Below, in pieces: positions 1 to 10,701 of a DNA stretch of 64,000 nt (the stretch's first letter is position 1; each line of letters begins with the position of its first letter). Below the pieces are notes generated by a model. It was given only the letters and a program-made list of their open reading frames with translations, had not been told where the DNA came from and made no database searches. The stretch spans positions 1,437,501 to 1,501,500 of the forward strand of contig NZ_CP013118.1 in NCBI RefSeq assembly GCF_001443605.1, in the 5' to 3' direction. Position numbers and translations under genes: made by a program. Origin of the DNA: Salinivirga cyanobacteriivorans (GTDB lineage Bacteria > Bacteroidota > Bacteroidia > Bacteroidales > Salinivirgaceae).

Positions 1-1310
<1,310 letters not shown>

Positions 1311-1431
1311 AATTAAAATCTTAAAAATTTTCTTTTAAGACTGATCCTACCTTACAGGGTTTGCTACCTTCATTCTTTTCAAAGATCATTTCCCGCTCTC
1401 ATCTCCCCTCTATTCTTACTTTTGCGGGCTG

Positions 1432-1462
1432 CAAAGATAAAGCTAATTTTTTCCGCCGACAA
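1432..1462 (-). promoter_or_regulatory. rRNA promoter P1
   Basis: On the minus strand a TTG (1460-1462) is followed after 20 nt by TATCTTTG (1432-1439), matching the Bacteroidota housekeeping consensus TTTG-N19/20-TAnnTTTG. It lies about 120 nt upstream of the 16S 5' end. Confidence 0.75.
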
Positions 1463-1577
1463 CTATTTAGTAAAGTTTTTTTAAACTTTTTTTCTTGCCG
1501 AATTTCTCCTCTTTCTATTCTGCTCAAAACCACTCAATCTCTCTCAAATATCTGCGCTTTTTCTATCAAAGCGGGTG

Positions 1578-1609
1578 CAAAAGTAGAAGATCTTTTTTTA
1601 CATTCCAAA
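1578..1609 (-). promoter_or_regulatory. rRNA promoter P2 (upstream)
   Basis: On the minus strand a full TTTG (1606-1609), a 20-nt spacer and TACTTTTG (1578-1585) form a perfect Bacteroidota promoter, 146 nt upstream of P1. Tandem promoters are usual for rRNA operons. Confidence 0.75.
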
Positions 1610-1642
1610 CTTTTTATGAAAGAATTTTGAAGTTTTTTAGAG

Positions 1643-1670
1643 AAAAAAAGGGCGCCATAACTGACGCCCT
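1643..1670 (-). terminator. terminator of the LPP20-like gene
   Basis: On the minus strand GGGCG pairs with CGCCC around a short loop and is followed by seven T residues, 25 nt after the stop of the gene at 1696-2172. It also separates that gene from the rRNA promoters. Confidence 0.65.
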
Positions 1671-1695
1671 CTATATGTAATTAAAATATAATGAC

Positions 1696-2172
1696 TTACT
1701 TGAATTCTTCATCAAATGCATTTTTCTTAAAATCTTTTTTTCCTTCTTTAAGGTTTTTTCTTGCCTTATCAATGCGTGCTTCTTTACGAATTTCTTCCAC
1801 CACTTTTTTGGGAATGCGCACAGAAACCCAATATTCTACATTGTATTCTTTAAACTTATATATCTCAAGGTTTCTTAATTTAGCATTATTAAGCAAAATT
1901 TCGGCATCATCGTGTGTGCCGGATAATGTAATACCGGCTACATTTTCAGCCAAATTTTTAATTGCCTTCTTTCTTGCCTCTTCGACATAATCATTCATAT
2001 ATTTCTCACCAGTTTGCTTAAAATGTGACCTGGGGGCCTTTTTCTTAAAGCTCATACCAACTCCGTAATAGAAATATTTATCGGATGTTTTATCAGCCCA
2101 GGGGGGCGTACGCGAAATGCCAGTAAGAGTTACAAGCACCAATATTATGGTTAATATATTTTTCATAATCAT
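1696..2172 (-). CDS. secreted LPP20-like small protein
   Basis: 158 residues. An N-terminal hydrophobic segment (about 4-20) looks like a signal peptide without a clear lipobox. It is followed by PPWADK, a GVG motif near residue 39 and a helical A-R-K-x-A-x-x-N-L-A segment. That order (P-W near the mature N-terminus, G-x-G, then A-rich helix) resembles the LPP20 fold of small periplasmic or outer-membrane proteins; the resemblance is by eye only. A second ATG two codons in (2166) is equally possible as the start. The tail is rich in Lys and Glu. It has its own terminator. No enzymatic role can be assigned. Confidence 0.6.
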   Translation of the reverse strand: MIMKNILTIILVLVTLTGISRTPPWADKTSDKYFYYGVGMSFKKKAPRSHFKQTGEKYMNDYVEEARKKAIKNLAENVAGITLSGTHDDAEILLNNAKLRNLEIYKFKEYNVEYWVSVRIPKKVVEEIRKEARIDKARKNLKEGKKDFKKNAFDEEFK

Positions 2173-2248
2173 CTATATTATAATGCAATTTACATCAAAT
2201 AAACTGATACGGCAAATAATTCATTTGGGTTTTAAAAAGATTAACATT

Positions 2249-2794
2249 TCAATCAATTCGAAGTTTTCCTTTTTCATATTGATTAAAATATTTGGCTAAG
2301 TTTCGTAAAAACTGACTTATAATTCTAATTGCCTCCTCGGTTTCTTTATTAATGTCTTCTTGCTTCATTCTTGTCAATACATAATAATAAAGAGCATTGA
2401 GCGCGATATCAACCTCGGTAGTATAATCAGACTTAAGTTTATATTGAAACTCTAAAAGGAAGGGTTTAGCCTTTTCATAATCATTTTTATAAACAGCTAA
2501 TTCTTTTTGTTCATTTAGCCAAAGATGTAAATCATTAACCTCCCCTCCCAGCGTCTTAAGAAAACTTAAATGCCCTTTCTCCTCTATGCCCTCTGATTTC
2601 ATTTGTTTTATTAGTTCTTTATACCAATCGCGCAGTTCTTTTTTTTGTGCTTCATCAACTTTATAATTTGAAATAACTTTTTCATCAAGCTTATTAAAAT
2701 CGAGGGAAACCGCTCTTATAGTATCTTCTATCTGATACATGTATAGCAAATACTCAATTATATTCTCTTTTCTTTTCTTTTTAGCTATAAACAT
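2249..2794 (-). CDS. DUF4924 family protein
   Basis: 181 residues, no signal peptide or membrane segment. It begins MFIAKKKRKENIIEYLLYMY, then a Q-I-E-D-x-I-R-A helix, and is almost wholly helical. This opening matches DUF4924, a cytoplasmic family found in Bacteroidota with no known function. Length fits the family. It ends 77 nt before the LPP20-like gene and follows the TPR lipoprotein, from which it is separated by a strong terminator, so it is probably transcribed separately. Confidence 0.75.
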   Translation of the reverse strand: MFIAKKKRKENIIEYLLYMYQIEDTIRAVSLDFNKLDEKVISNYKVDEAQKKELRDWYKELIKQMKSEGIEEKGHLSFLKTLGGEVNDLHLWLNEQKELAVYKNDYEKAKPFLLEFQYKLKSDYTTEVDIALNALYYYVLTRMKQEDINKETEEAIRIISQFLRNLAKYFNQYEKGKLRID

Positions 2795-2813
2795 CGGGTC
2801 ATTTAATATAGAA

Positions 2814-2839
2814 AGGGCTGTCTCGTGTGAGACAGCCCT
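2814..2839 (-). terminator. terminator of the TPR lipoprotein gene
   Basis: An 11-bp perfect stem (AGGGCTGTCTC / GAGACAGCCCT) with a 4-nt loop lies 21 nt after the stop of the TPR lipoprotein gene (minus strand). The following tract is T-rich but broken (TTTCTATATT). Confidence 0.75.
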
Positions 2840-2860
2840 GTTATTTAAATAATTATAATA

Positions 2861-4615
2861 TTATTCAACTATTGAAGTAAAAGTTGCATCTTCTTTATAA
2901 CGACGGAACTCAACATCAGTAGCAGCAGTTTGCTTGAGATCTGCATTTTTCTCGATTGCTGTGCGTAAGTTATTGAAAAGCATATCTGAATCTTGCTTAC
3001 GTGCTCCAACAACAGCTTTCACATAGTAAAGCAATGGATTTTCTTTGTTTTCAACTTTCTCAAGAATTCCAAGTGCTGCATCATAAGCCTGCTCATTCTG
3101 TGTCCTGCTATACTGCAATAGTTTAGCAAGCGCAAAGTTTACAGTTTGATATTTGCTGCTAGCATACATATCAACAGCATCTTCATATTCACCTTTTTTA
3201 GTGGCAATCAATGCCTGGTTATAACTTGTTTCATTACCACCTGCTGTAGCTGCTTTAAGGTATTCTGAAGCTTTCTCAACATCACCCTGAGCTAAAGCAA
3301 CTGCTCCAAGGTTGTTTAATACTTTACTATTATTTGCTTCGATTGCTTTAGCTGCCTCAAAGCTTGTTAATGCATCTGCATAATTGCCATTCAGGTAGTT
3401 TACAACACCAAGGTTATTATGACCTCTCCAGTCATCGCTATATTGTTCTGTTACTGTAGTGAAGATTTGTTTTTGCTCATCAAGATCTTCGGTAATTGTA
3501 GCGGCATAAAGTAATTCTTCTACATTAAGAGTGTCTGGCTTTTCCTTTGCAAATTTTGCTATCTCCTCATCAGAGAAACCAACAACAGCAACTTTCATGC
3601 GGAACTCAGAACGACGCAATTGTGGAAGTACCTCATCTTTAAGCTCTTCAAATGCTGCAGAAATATTTCTGATTTCTTTTTCACGTACCTCAGGGTCGTT
3701 ATACATTGAAAGAACTCTTAAGATAAGATCTTTGTCAGGCACGTCTGATTTTTTAAGTTCTTTTTTGAATCCTTCCCAGTCTTCGGCAACTGATCTTGTA
3801 TTATAAACATTTTTTTCTTTTTCTATCTCAATATTTGCCTTTTTAACTGTGTTGCCAAGGTACTTTTCAGTAACATTTTTACGATCTTCTGAAAGTTCAG
3901 TATTGAGTTCTACAGTTCCATCAGGTGAAGCATAAGCATCAATTGTGATGTTTTCAATGTTCATATTTTCTTTTTCAGCAACTTGCTTAATATAATCATT
4001 GAAAGCTTTGATTTCATCTTTACGCAATTCGCGTCCACGAATATTGTATCGATTGATAAGGAACTGAATTTTTGCTTCTTTAGAATCATAAGTAACTCGC
4101 TGGAAGTTATCAGCAGCTCTTACAACTTTAGCATCTGAAAAGTCAAGCAATGTAGCAGTAGACATTACGCCAGGAGCAACCTCACGCTCCAGGACAACCA
4201 TGCTTTCGTCTTTAACTGTAGCTGTGCCGCGTGCAATAAGTGTTGCTTCGCGCATTGCGGGATCATATGCAATTTTATCTACAATTTCGAAAGAACCACC
4301 ACTCTCAAAAGGTATTACCTTATTGTTGGCTTCAACATCTTCTCCCTGAAGTTTTATTGACTTAAATGCAACTTCCTGTCCATTATATTTTAACACTGGT
4401 GTTACCTCCAGTTGTGCTTTTTTCTGGAAGAACTTTGGAGGGAAGGAACCTGTTAACTTGATTGCAATGCTATCTCCGTGCATTTCAACCGGACTTTTTT
4501 GTACATTTAAGGTTACCTGGTCAGCCATTTTCTGCATTTTCTCCAGCTCTTTACAGCCGGCGAACAGCATGATGGCAGCCATAACGATTGTTAAGTACTT
4601 GAAACTTGTTTTCAT
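2861..4615 (-). CDS. TPR lipoprotein with degenerate OmpA-like domain
   Basis: 584 residues. A type II signal peptide ends at a lipobox (LFAGC, Cys21), so the protein should be anchored in the envelope. Residues about 30-180 form a beta-rich region. Around 215-260 the segment with YASPDGTVELNTELSEDRKN resembles the peptidoglycan-binding half of OmpA-like domains, though with altered key residues. From about 390 there are tetratricopeptide repeats (WRGHNNLGVVNYLNG, then NSKVLNNLGAVALAQGD). Upstream on the same strand are two overlapping TAGCTTTG boxes (about 4661-4676) that could be -7 elements. Orthologues occur widely in Bacteroidota as hypothetical TPR proteins; an envelope-structural role is an inference. 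Confidence 0.8.
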   Translation of the reverse strand: MKTSFKYLTIVMAAIMLFAGCKELEKMQKMADQVTLNVQKSPVEMHGDSIAIKLTGSFPPKFFQKKAQLEVTPVLKYNGQEVAFKSIKLQGEDVEANNKVIPFESGGSFEIVDKIAYDPAMREATLIARGTATVKDESMVVLEREVAPGVMSTATLLDFSDAKVVRAADNFQRVTYDSKEAKIQFLINRYNIRGRELRKDEIKAFNDYIKQVAEKENMNIENITIDAYASPDGTVELNTELSEDRKNVTEKYLGNTVKKANIEIEKEKNVYNTRSVAEDWEGFKKELKKSDVPDKDLILRVLSMYNDPEVREKEIRNISAAFEELKDEVLPQLRRSEFRMKVAVVGFSDEEIAKFAKEKPDTLNVEELLYAATITEDLDEQKQIFTTVTEQYSDDWRGHNNLGVVNYLNGNYADALTSFEAAKAIEANNSKVLNNLGAVALAQGDVEKASEYLKAATAGGNETSYNQALIATKKGEYEDAVDMYASSKYQTVNFALAKLLQYSRTQNEQAYDAALGILEKVENKENPLLYYVKAVVGARKQDSDMLFNNLRTAIEKNADLKQTAATDVEFRRYKEDATFTSIVE

Positions 4616-4754
4616 AGTTTACAATAATTTTATGGATTTCTCATTTACTCTTACTTACAAAGCTACAAAGCTAAAAAGGTTTTTGAAAAAAAAAAAGGAA
4701 CTTTTATATTTTTGTAGCACATATTTTTCTGAATATGAATAGGCTAAATGCAAA

Positions 4755-5336
4755 TTAATTATTTTCAGCATCATAAAACTCCTGGCTTAAAGCAACAAAA
4801 AAGTCATTAAAAGCACGCTGCAGGCCGGATTGCTCCTTTTTAAGCACTTCTTGCACAAAATCACTCCTTGGTGGTAAGGAAGTATACCTTGGCATACCAT
4901 TTAGGGCTCTAATTAAACCATCAGGACTGCTGTATATTTCCGGCCACCTGTGTTTCACCCAGAATGGCATCATTAATTGAATTCGACGTGGCATTATGTA
5001 AAACCAGGATAATAACACTTCATTTACTTCATCAACATATTCAGACAAGGTTTGTTCGTGAAATTTTTGCCAATTACTAGCTAAAAAATGATCGAAAATC
5101 ATGTCTGTTACTATACCAGCATATTTTTTATATGCCGGGGCAAATATTTTATTTACATCAAGCACAATTGGATGCTGGTCTGTAAAATCATCTATACAGC
5201 GGTGGAGTTTAATTCCATTTTGCAGGCCTTCAGGATATTTAGACAAGTTACGTCCTTTTACAGCATCTGCAATGAAATTTCCAACTTTCACTTCATTATT
5301 TTCTCCAGAGAGATACAAATGTGCCAAATAGTTCAT
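4755..5336 (-). CDS. acpH: acyl carrier protein phosphodiesterase (AcpH/DUF479 family)
   Basis: 193 residues, the usual length for AcpH. It starts MNYLAHLYLSG, the hallmark of the family, and carries the conserved G-N-F-I-A-D at 22-27, H-R-x-I-D-D-F-T-D at about 45-53 and D-M-I-F-D-H-F-L-A-x-x-W at about 78-89; the His and Asp residues are the expected metal ligands. The family removes 4'-phosphopantetheine from holo-ACP in the cytoplasm. It stands alone, divergent from the GTPase gene at 5456. The specific activity in Bacteroidota is not established. Confidence 0.85.
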   Translation of the reverse strand: MNYLAHLYLSGENNEVKVGNFIADAVKGRNLSKYPEGLQNGIKLHRCIDDFTDQHPIVLDVNKIFAPAYKKYAGIVTDMIFDHFLASNWQKFHEQTLSEYVDEVNEVLLSWFYIMPRRIQLMMPFWVKHRWPEIYSSPDGLIRALNGMPRYTSLPPRSDFVQEVLKKEQSGLQRAFNDFFVALSQEFYDAENN

Positions 5337-5455
5337 ATATAAAGTTAATTATTAAACATTAGCAAAAATTAGGAAATTTTGTTTAAACCACTATATTTGT
5401 TTCGCAATTTTTAAAAACTAATTATTTATAAATAAAAAAACGGAGGAATTGACTT

Positions 5456-6796
5456 ATGGCAAAACGTAATGTCATTATCATTGGTGCTGCTGGTCGTGAT
5501 TTTCACAACTTCAACACCTATTACAGAGACAACGATTCATTTAACGTTGTTGCTTTTACTGCAGCCCAAATTCCAGATATTGATGGCCGCAAATATCCGG
5601 CCGAATTAGCAGGAAGCCTATATCCAGATGGAATTCCAATTCATGGTGAAGAGGAGCTTGAAAAGCTTATCGTAGATCTTAAAGCTGATGAATGTGTATT
5701 TTCATATAGTGATGTGCCATATGAACACGTAATGCGCATGGCTTCACGAGTGAATGCTGCTGGAGCAGCGTTTTCATTAATAGGCGGAAATGACACAATG
5801 ATTAAGAGTACAAAGCCTGTTATTGCTGTTGGTGCAGTTCGTACAGGTTGCGGAAAATCACAAACATCACGTCGTATTATTGAACTTTTAATGGAAGCCG
5901 GATTAAAAGTTGTTGCAATTCGTCACCCAATGCCTTATGGTGATTTGGCAAAACAAAAAGTTCAGCGTTTTGCTAAAATTGAGGATCTTGAAAAGCATGA
6001 CTGTACAATTGAAGAGATGGAGGAATACGAACCGCATATTACACGTGGAAATGTAATTTATGCTGGTGTTGACTATGAAGCCATTGTCAGAGAAGCAGAA
6101 AATGATCCTGATGGATGTGATGTTATTTTATGGGATGGTGGAAATAACGATTTCCCATTTTATAAGCCCGACTTAATGGTAACGGTTGTTGACCCTCATC
6201 GCCCGGGACACGAATTAAAATACTATCCTGGTGAAACTACACTTCGTTTATCTGACGTTGTGGTAATCAACAAAATGGATAGCGCTGATGCAGATAACAT
6301 CCAAATCGTGCGTGAAAGCATTGCAAAAGTAGCTCCCGAAGCTATGGTTGTAGATGGTGCTTCGCCATTAACGATAGATAAACCAGAGATTATTCGCGGC
6401 AAGAAAGTATTGGTTGTTGAAGACGGACCAACACTTACACACGGTGAAATGAAAATTGGTGCCGGAACTGTTGCAGCCCGCAAAGCAGGTGCAGCTGAGA
6501 TGGTTGACCCAAGAGAATATGCCGTTGGCAGATTAAACGAAACATTCCAGATTTATCCTGGAATTGGAAAATTACTTCCGGCAATGGGTTACGGTGAAGA
6601 ACAGAAAAAAGATTTGGAAAAAACAATCAACAACACACCTTGTGATGCAGTTGTTATTGCTACCCCGATTGACTTGAACCGTATTGTTAAGATAGACAAG
6701 CCAACTGTAAAAGTTGGATACGACCTTCAGGAAATTGGTCAGCCTTCACTTGCACAACCAATTGAAGACTTTATCAAAAAGCACAACCTGAAATAA
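5456..6796 (+). CDS. cyclic 2,3-diphosphoglycerate synthetase-like GTPase (COG2403)
   Basis: 446 residues, cytoplasmic. An N-terminal Rossmann-like domain (IIIGAAGRDFHNFNTYYRDN, 6-25) precedes a P-loop domain with GAVRTGCGKSQTS (about 126-138), WDGGNND (about 226-232) and a G4-like NKMD (about 272-275). This architecture is COG2403, related to archaeal cyclic 2,3-diphosphoglycerate synthetase; in bacteria its reaction is not settled. The start is supported by an unusually strong Shine-Dalgarno (GGAGGA, 5442-5447, 8 nt before the ATG), rare in this phylum. A TATATTTG at 5392-5399 could be the -7 element but lacks an upstream TTTG. Monocistronic, ending at a bidirectional terminator. Confidence 0.8.
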   Translation: MAKRNVIIIGAAGRDFHNFNTYYRDNDSFNVVAFTAAQIPDIDGRKYPAELAGSLYPDGIPIHGEEELEKLIVDLKADECVFSYSDVPYEHVMRMASRVNAAGAAFSLIGGNDTMIKSTKPVIAVGAVRTGCGKSQTSRRIIELLMEAGLKVVAIRHPMPYGDLAKQKVQRFAKIEDLEKHDCTIEEMEEYEPHITRGNVIYAGVDYEAIVREAENDPDGCDVILWDGGNNDFPFYKPDLMVTVVDPHRPGHELKYYPGETTLRLSDVVVINKMDSADADNIQIVRESIAKVAPEAMVVDGASPLTIDKPEIIRGKKVLVVEDGPTLTHGEMKIGAGTVAARKAGAAEMVDPREYAVGRLNETFQIYPGIGKLLPAMGYGEEQKKDLEKTINNTPCDAVVIATPIDLNRIVKIDKPTVKVGYDLQEIGQPSLAQPIEDFIKKHNLK

Positions 6797-6812
6797 CATA
6801 CTGATTTACAAC

Positions 6813-6847
6813 AAAAAAAGGCTTCCAAAATGGAAGCCTTTTTTTTT
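6813..6847. terminator. bidirectional terminator
   Basis: AAAAAAAGGCTTCCA pairs perfectly with TGGAAGCCTTTTTTT around a short loop, with A and T tracts on both sides. It serves the GTPase gene (plus) and the convergent T9SS cargo gene (minus). Confidence 0.9.
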
Positions 6848-6871
6848 ATTTTACATGAATCTATATGTAAA

Positions 6872-9034
6872 TTAAGGTTTCCTGGTAAATATCTTACTTT
6901 TATATTTTCCATTTTGCTTAATAAGCAGGATATAGGTTCCTGGCACCAGTTTTTGAACCGGTAAAACAGCATGTCTACTATTCACAGTAAAATCATCGAT
7001 TGGTCTGCCATCAATTGAAAGTAAGGTAACAGTCTCAACTATTTGATTTGATTCAACATGCAGCACATTTGAGACAGGGTTTGGATAAATCTTACCTGAA
7101 AAGGAGCTAGTTTGAATTCCTCCTCCGACTGTCATCACCAACCGCCAATCAATTTGATTTCCCTGGTAATCCAGAATTTCAAAATTCACAAAAGCACTAT
7201 CATAATTAAGGCGATAGGGGCCAAAGAACTGGCTGGCTGTATCATTAATACGGCTATAATCTGCATCCCATTTACCATTTAAAAATATTCTGGCACCCGG
7301 ACTGAGCTCAAAATTCAACAATTTTTGAGGATCTTTCACAAAAATCATTTCAGCCCAGGCATCATTATTTTCATAGTCGACATGCGTCCACAGATCATAA
7401 TCACTACTAAGACTTTCTATACTTGCCAGCGGTTCATTCACCCAGCTAAACTGATAAAACTGTACTGAGCTATCCTGAGAAGTAACTTTCACACGGTAGT
7501 TTCCGGGTTCATATTTAGGGGTATCGAGGTATTCAACTGTTTGGTAAATATTCATACCGGCGGCAAAATTATCCCATACATGTGCTGAATCCTGCATCAT
7601 AAAATAGAAAACGGAATCAGGCGAAAAGTCCTGGATACCAGCAAATGAGGCTAACGCAGCGTCTGTTAAAACGGGCTCAACACCTGACTGACCAGTCCGG
7701 TAAACATTATGCAGTTGCACTTGTGAATTTGAATTTACATCTGTGACTGACGCAAATACAAATTGACCATTAGCCAATACTGAATTGGTTGCATTATCGG
7801 TACCTACAGATACAATATTAATGGAATCGTTTTCTAAATCATAAATTGCAAGGGCTCCCTGAGAAGTGTTTTCCATAGCCGGCAAAAATACTTTTCCATA
7901 TTGCAAAGTACCATCTCCAATTGCTGTAAGTGTGTCAGAAATTGTTAAAGCACTGTTTTCATACAATAAGTTACCGGTCTGGTCAATTTTCTGGATTTTT
8001 GTAAAATTACTTTCTTTACTGGTAGGTGTTTCGTGCCAGGCAAACAAAGCATTACCTTCCCAGTCTTCGCCCAGACATGATGGTGTAGTCTGGTTCATTT
8101 GGTTATTTACAGAAAGATTTAACCCTCCGCTTTCGTAACGCATATTTCCATTAAGGTCAACATGTTGCGTAAATACATCATTGAGTGTATTGCCATCAGG
8201 ATCACCATACCAGGTAATGTAAATACCTGAATCTGACGATGAATGTAATTTTAGTCGACGACCGTATCCAATGCCTGAATTACCTGTCACCAAAAGCGCA
8301 GAATCCCATACATTTTGACCTGATGTGTCGATTTGTTGGGCAAGCACCTGTTTATCTCCGTATTGTCCGTTTTGGTATGTGTACACCAGGAAAACGGTAG
8401 AATCTGTAGCAGGCATTACATTTGGATTAAAAAGTCTAATATCAGTTTCTGCAATTTTAAGCCCATCTTCCCATAAGCGCTCTCCATCAGAATTAAGCCA
8501 CTGCATGTTGATTGAATACCCATCGGCATCCATTTTATTCCATGCAGCAACCACATCTCCAAAAGGCATTAATGCCATATTAGGAGAATATTCAGAATCA
8601 TAGCCTGTAGCGACAATTAGCTCTACTCCTGGTTCTCCCCATAGAAACTCCCCGTTTGAGTTAATTTTGTATCCAAAAATATCTTTATCTGTTAATCCAT
8701 TTCGCGCATCACCAAAAAAAACATAAGCATTATCACCATCAGATTTCAGGGAGTAGTCACTTATCCATGAATCCTGAGTGTAATCAGTCACAAGCAGGGG
8801 GCTTGCCCATTGGGGCTCACCTTTAGGATTAACATACTGCATATACATTTTAAAATTTTGATTCTCATCGTACCAGGTTACATAGTAACCGCTATCGCTG
8901 GCAGCAACCTGCGGGTACAAATACGCAGCATTCTCTATTTGTTCACTTATAACTACCGGTGCTTGCTGGTTAAACTGAGCACATAACAATTCACCTGCTG
9001 CAATAAAAAGCAACATTACAAAAAATTTCTTCAT
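6872..9034 (-). CDS. secreted protein with type A T9SS sorting domain
   Basis: 720 residues. A Sec signal peptide (MKKFFVMLLFIAAGELLCAQ) is followed by repeats of beta-propeller character with recurring YVTWYDENQN-like, W-x-x-x-x-G-D and NSNGEFLWGE-like blocks (about 45-340). A C-terminal tail of about 80 residues starts at IYPNPVSNVLHVES and ends GTYILLIKQNGKYKSKIFTR, the type A sorting domain that directs proteins through the type IX secretion system and is removed at the cell surface. The start lies 11 nt downstream of the pgi stop, so it is probably cotranscribed with pgi. Ligand or enzymatic function is not visible. Confidence 0.85.
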   Translation of the reverse strand: MKKFFVMLLFIAAGELLCAQFNQQAPVVISEQIENAAYLYPQVAASDSGYYVTWYDENQNFKMYMQYVNPKGEPQWASPLLVTDYTQDSWISDYSLKSDGDNAYVFFGDARNGLTDKDIFGYKINSNGEFLWGEPGVELIVATGYDSEYSPNMALMPFGDVVAAWNKMDADGYSINMQWLNSDGERLWEDGLKIAETDIRLFNPNVMPATDSTVFLVYTYQNGQYGDKQVLAQQIDTSGQNVWDSALLVTGNSGIGYGRRLKLHSSSDSGIYITWYGDPDGNTLNDVFTQHVDLNGNMRYESGGLNLSVNNQMNQTTPSCLGEDWEGNALFAWHETPTSKESNFTKIQKIDQTGNLLYENSALTISDTLTAIGDGTLQYGKVFLPAMENTSQGALAIYDLENDSINIVSVGTDNATNSVLANGQFVFASVTDVNSNSQVQLHNVYRTGQSGVEPVLTDAALASFAGIQDFSPDSVFYFMMQDSAHVWDNFAAGMNIYQTVEYLDTPKYEPGNYRVKVTSQDSSVQFYQFSWVNEPLASIESLSSDYDLWTHVDYENNDAWAEMIFVKDPQKLLNFELSPGARIFLNGKWDADYSRINDTASQFFGPYRLNYDSAFVNFEILDYQGNQIDWRLVMTVGGGIQTSSFSGKIYPNPVSNVLHVESNQIVETVTLLSIDGRPIDDFTVNSRHAVLPVQKLVPGTYILLIKQNGKYKSKIFTRKP

Positions 9035-9045
9035 TTATAGTTGGT

Positions 9046-10416
9046 TTAGAAATTAAGTTCTTTTCGTAAAATCTGTAGTTCTTTATACTTTTCCTCAAAT
9101 CCAGGTTTTTGAAGCAATGCAAACATATTACGTTTATAATCTTCTACGCCCGGTTGATTAAACGGATTGACCTGCAACATAAGTCCACTAATGGCACAAG
9201 TAATCATAAAGAAATAGAGCAAGCCACCAATATTGTCAATGCCGTCATTTTCAATTTTGAGCATCAGGTTTGGTACTCCTCCGCTATTATGCGCAAGCAT
9301 GGTACCTTCCAACGCATTTTTATTTACAAAATCCATTGACTTACCTTCAAGATAGTTCAGGTTATCGAGGTTTTCGTCATCATGCCCAATTTGCTCTACT
9401 TTGGCATTAGTATTTTCAAATTTCACAACTGTTTCAAAAAGGTTTCTTTTACCATCCTGAATGTATTGGCCCATTGAATGCAGGTCTGTAGTAAGATCGA
9501 CACTTGCCGGGAAAATACCTTTTCCGTCTTTTCCTTCGCTCTCGCCAAATAACTGTTTCCACCATTCTGCTATAAAATGAAACTTATGGTGATAATTGAC
9601 CAATACTTCGGTAGTATTTCCATTCTGATAGAGTACATTTCTAATAGCGGCATAATCAAGAGCAATATTATTTTTTTTGTCGCTCCAAACTTGTTCTTCC
9701 ATTTGCTTTGCACCCTGAATTAGCTGTTTTATATCAAATCCGGCAACTGCAATTGGCAACAAGCCAACGGGCGTAAAAACGGAGAAGCGCCCTCCTACAT
9801 CATCTGGAATTACAAAAGATTGCAGTCCATTGGCATCGGCGAGCTTACGAAGTGCTCCTTTCGACGAGTCAGTAATTGCAACTACACGTTCTTTCATGGC
9901 TGTTTCACCAAATCGGGAGGTGAGCATATTGCGCAAATAACGAAAAGCAATAGCTGGTTCGGTTGTAGTTCCTGATTTAGAAATTACGATAATGCTCCAT
10001 TTTTTACCTTCCAGATATTGCGAAAGCTCTGTTAAATAACCTGGTGACAACTGATGGCCGGCGTATAAAACCTCACAACCATCGCTTTTAAACGCTGATT
10101 TTTGTGATTCAATCACAGCCCGGGCACCTAAATAAGAACCACCAATTCCCACCACAACCACAACTTCGCTAATCTTGCGAAGATTTTGGGCAACTTCATT
10201 AATTCTTTCCAACTCCTCACTCTTTAGTGATGATGGCAGGTCAACCCAACCAAGAAAATCGTTTCCGGGGCAGGTTTTGTCCCGGATAGATTGCATAATA
10301 TCCTCACCCATTGACCGGTAACGCTCATAATGGCTGTGCACCATCAAATTTTTCACCAATGATTTTTCCAATGAAATCTGCATCGCTTTATTATTTAGAT
10401 TATTCATACTTGCCAT
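9046..10416 (-). CDS. pgi: glucose-6-phosphate isomerase
   Basis: 456 residues, the short Firmicutes/Bacteroidota-type enzyme. It interconverts glucose 6-phosphate and fructose 6-phosphate in glycolysis and gluconeogenesis. Visible motifs are GIGGSYLGAR (about 92-101), the SIS-domain phosphate loop ISKSGTTTEP (about 146-155), signature GGRFSVFTPVGLLPIA, and LFGESEGKDGKG, which carries the catalytic Glu. The first of several clustered Met codons is used as start; residues 4 or 12 are alternatives. The T9SS cargo gene follows after 11 nt. Confidence 0.96.
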   Translation of the reverse strand: MASMNNLNNKAMQISLEKSLVKNLMVHSHYERYRSMGEDIMQSIRDKTCPGNDFLGWVDLPSSLKSEELERINEVAQNLRKISEVVVVVGIGGSYLGARAVIESQKSAFKSDGCEVLYAGHQLSPGYLTELSQYLEGKKWSIIVISKSGTTTEPAIAFRYLRNMLTSRFGETAMKERVVAITDSSKGALRKLADANGLQSFVIPDDVGGRFSVFTPVGLLPIAVAGFDIKQLIQGAKQMEEQVWSDKKNNIALDYAAIRNVLYQNGNTTEVLVNYHHKFHFIAEWWKQLFGESEGKDGKGIFPASVDLTTDLHSMGQYIQDGKRNLFETVVKFENTNAKVEQIGHDDENLDNLNYLEGKSMDFVNKNALEGTMLAHNSGGVPNLMLKIENDGIDNIGGLLYFFMITCAISGLMLQVNPFNQPGVEDYKRNMFALLQKPGFEEKYKELQILRKELNF

Positions 10417-10701
10417 CGAGAAAGCATTGTAATTAACTGAATAACAATTTCCCCAAAAGTTAGTTCGCAGTTAATCCCAGCCAAAATTAACGATTGTTTA
10501 CGGGTTTAGCAAGATTGATTGACAATAATCTGGAAACCCTAAACTTATAATCTATTAATGCGAACAAAAGCAAAGCACTAAAATACAAACACTTAAACTA
10601 CACTCAAAACAACTTTAGCGCAGTCAAAATTTAATATTCTCAAAATTAGCCTTCAAACCGTTGATAAAATACTATTTTTGCAGCCCAAAAAATGGCAAAT
10701 A

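Larger units (their letters stand above)
1311..1642 (-). promoter_or_regulatory. rRNA operon leader and promoter region
   Basis: This 330-base stretch holds no gene. It contains the two rRNA promoters listed separately and, between P1 and the mature 16S end, a purine-rich leader with a GATCTTTGAAAAGAATG segment of the sort found in Bacteroidota rRNA leaders (anti-termination or processing). Short open frames on the plus strand here are antisense to the leader and are not credible genes. Confidence 0.7.

Noticed and set aside
10678..10701. TTG start for queE
   Set aside because: The TTG forms part of a likely -7 promoter box; the ATG at 10702 gives the family length.
10417..10701. preQ1 riboswitch upstream of queE
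   Set aside because: No aptamer-like hairpin with the conserved A-rich tail was found in the 285 bases.
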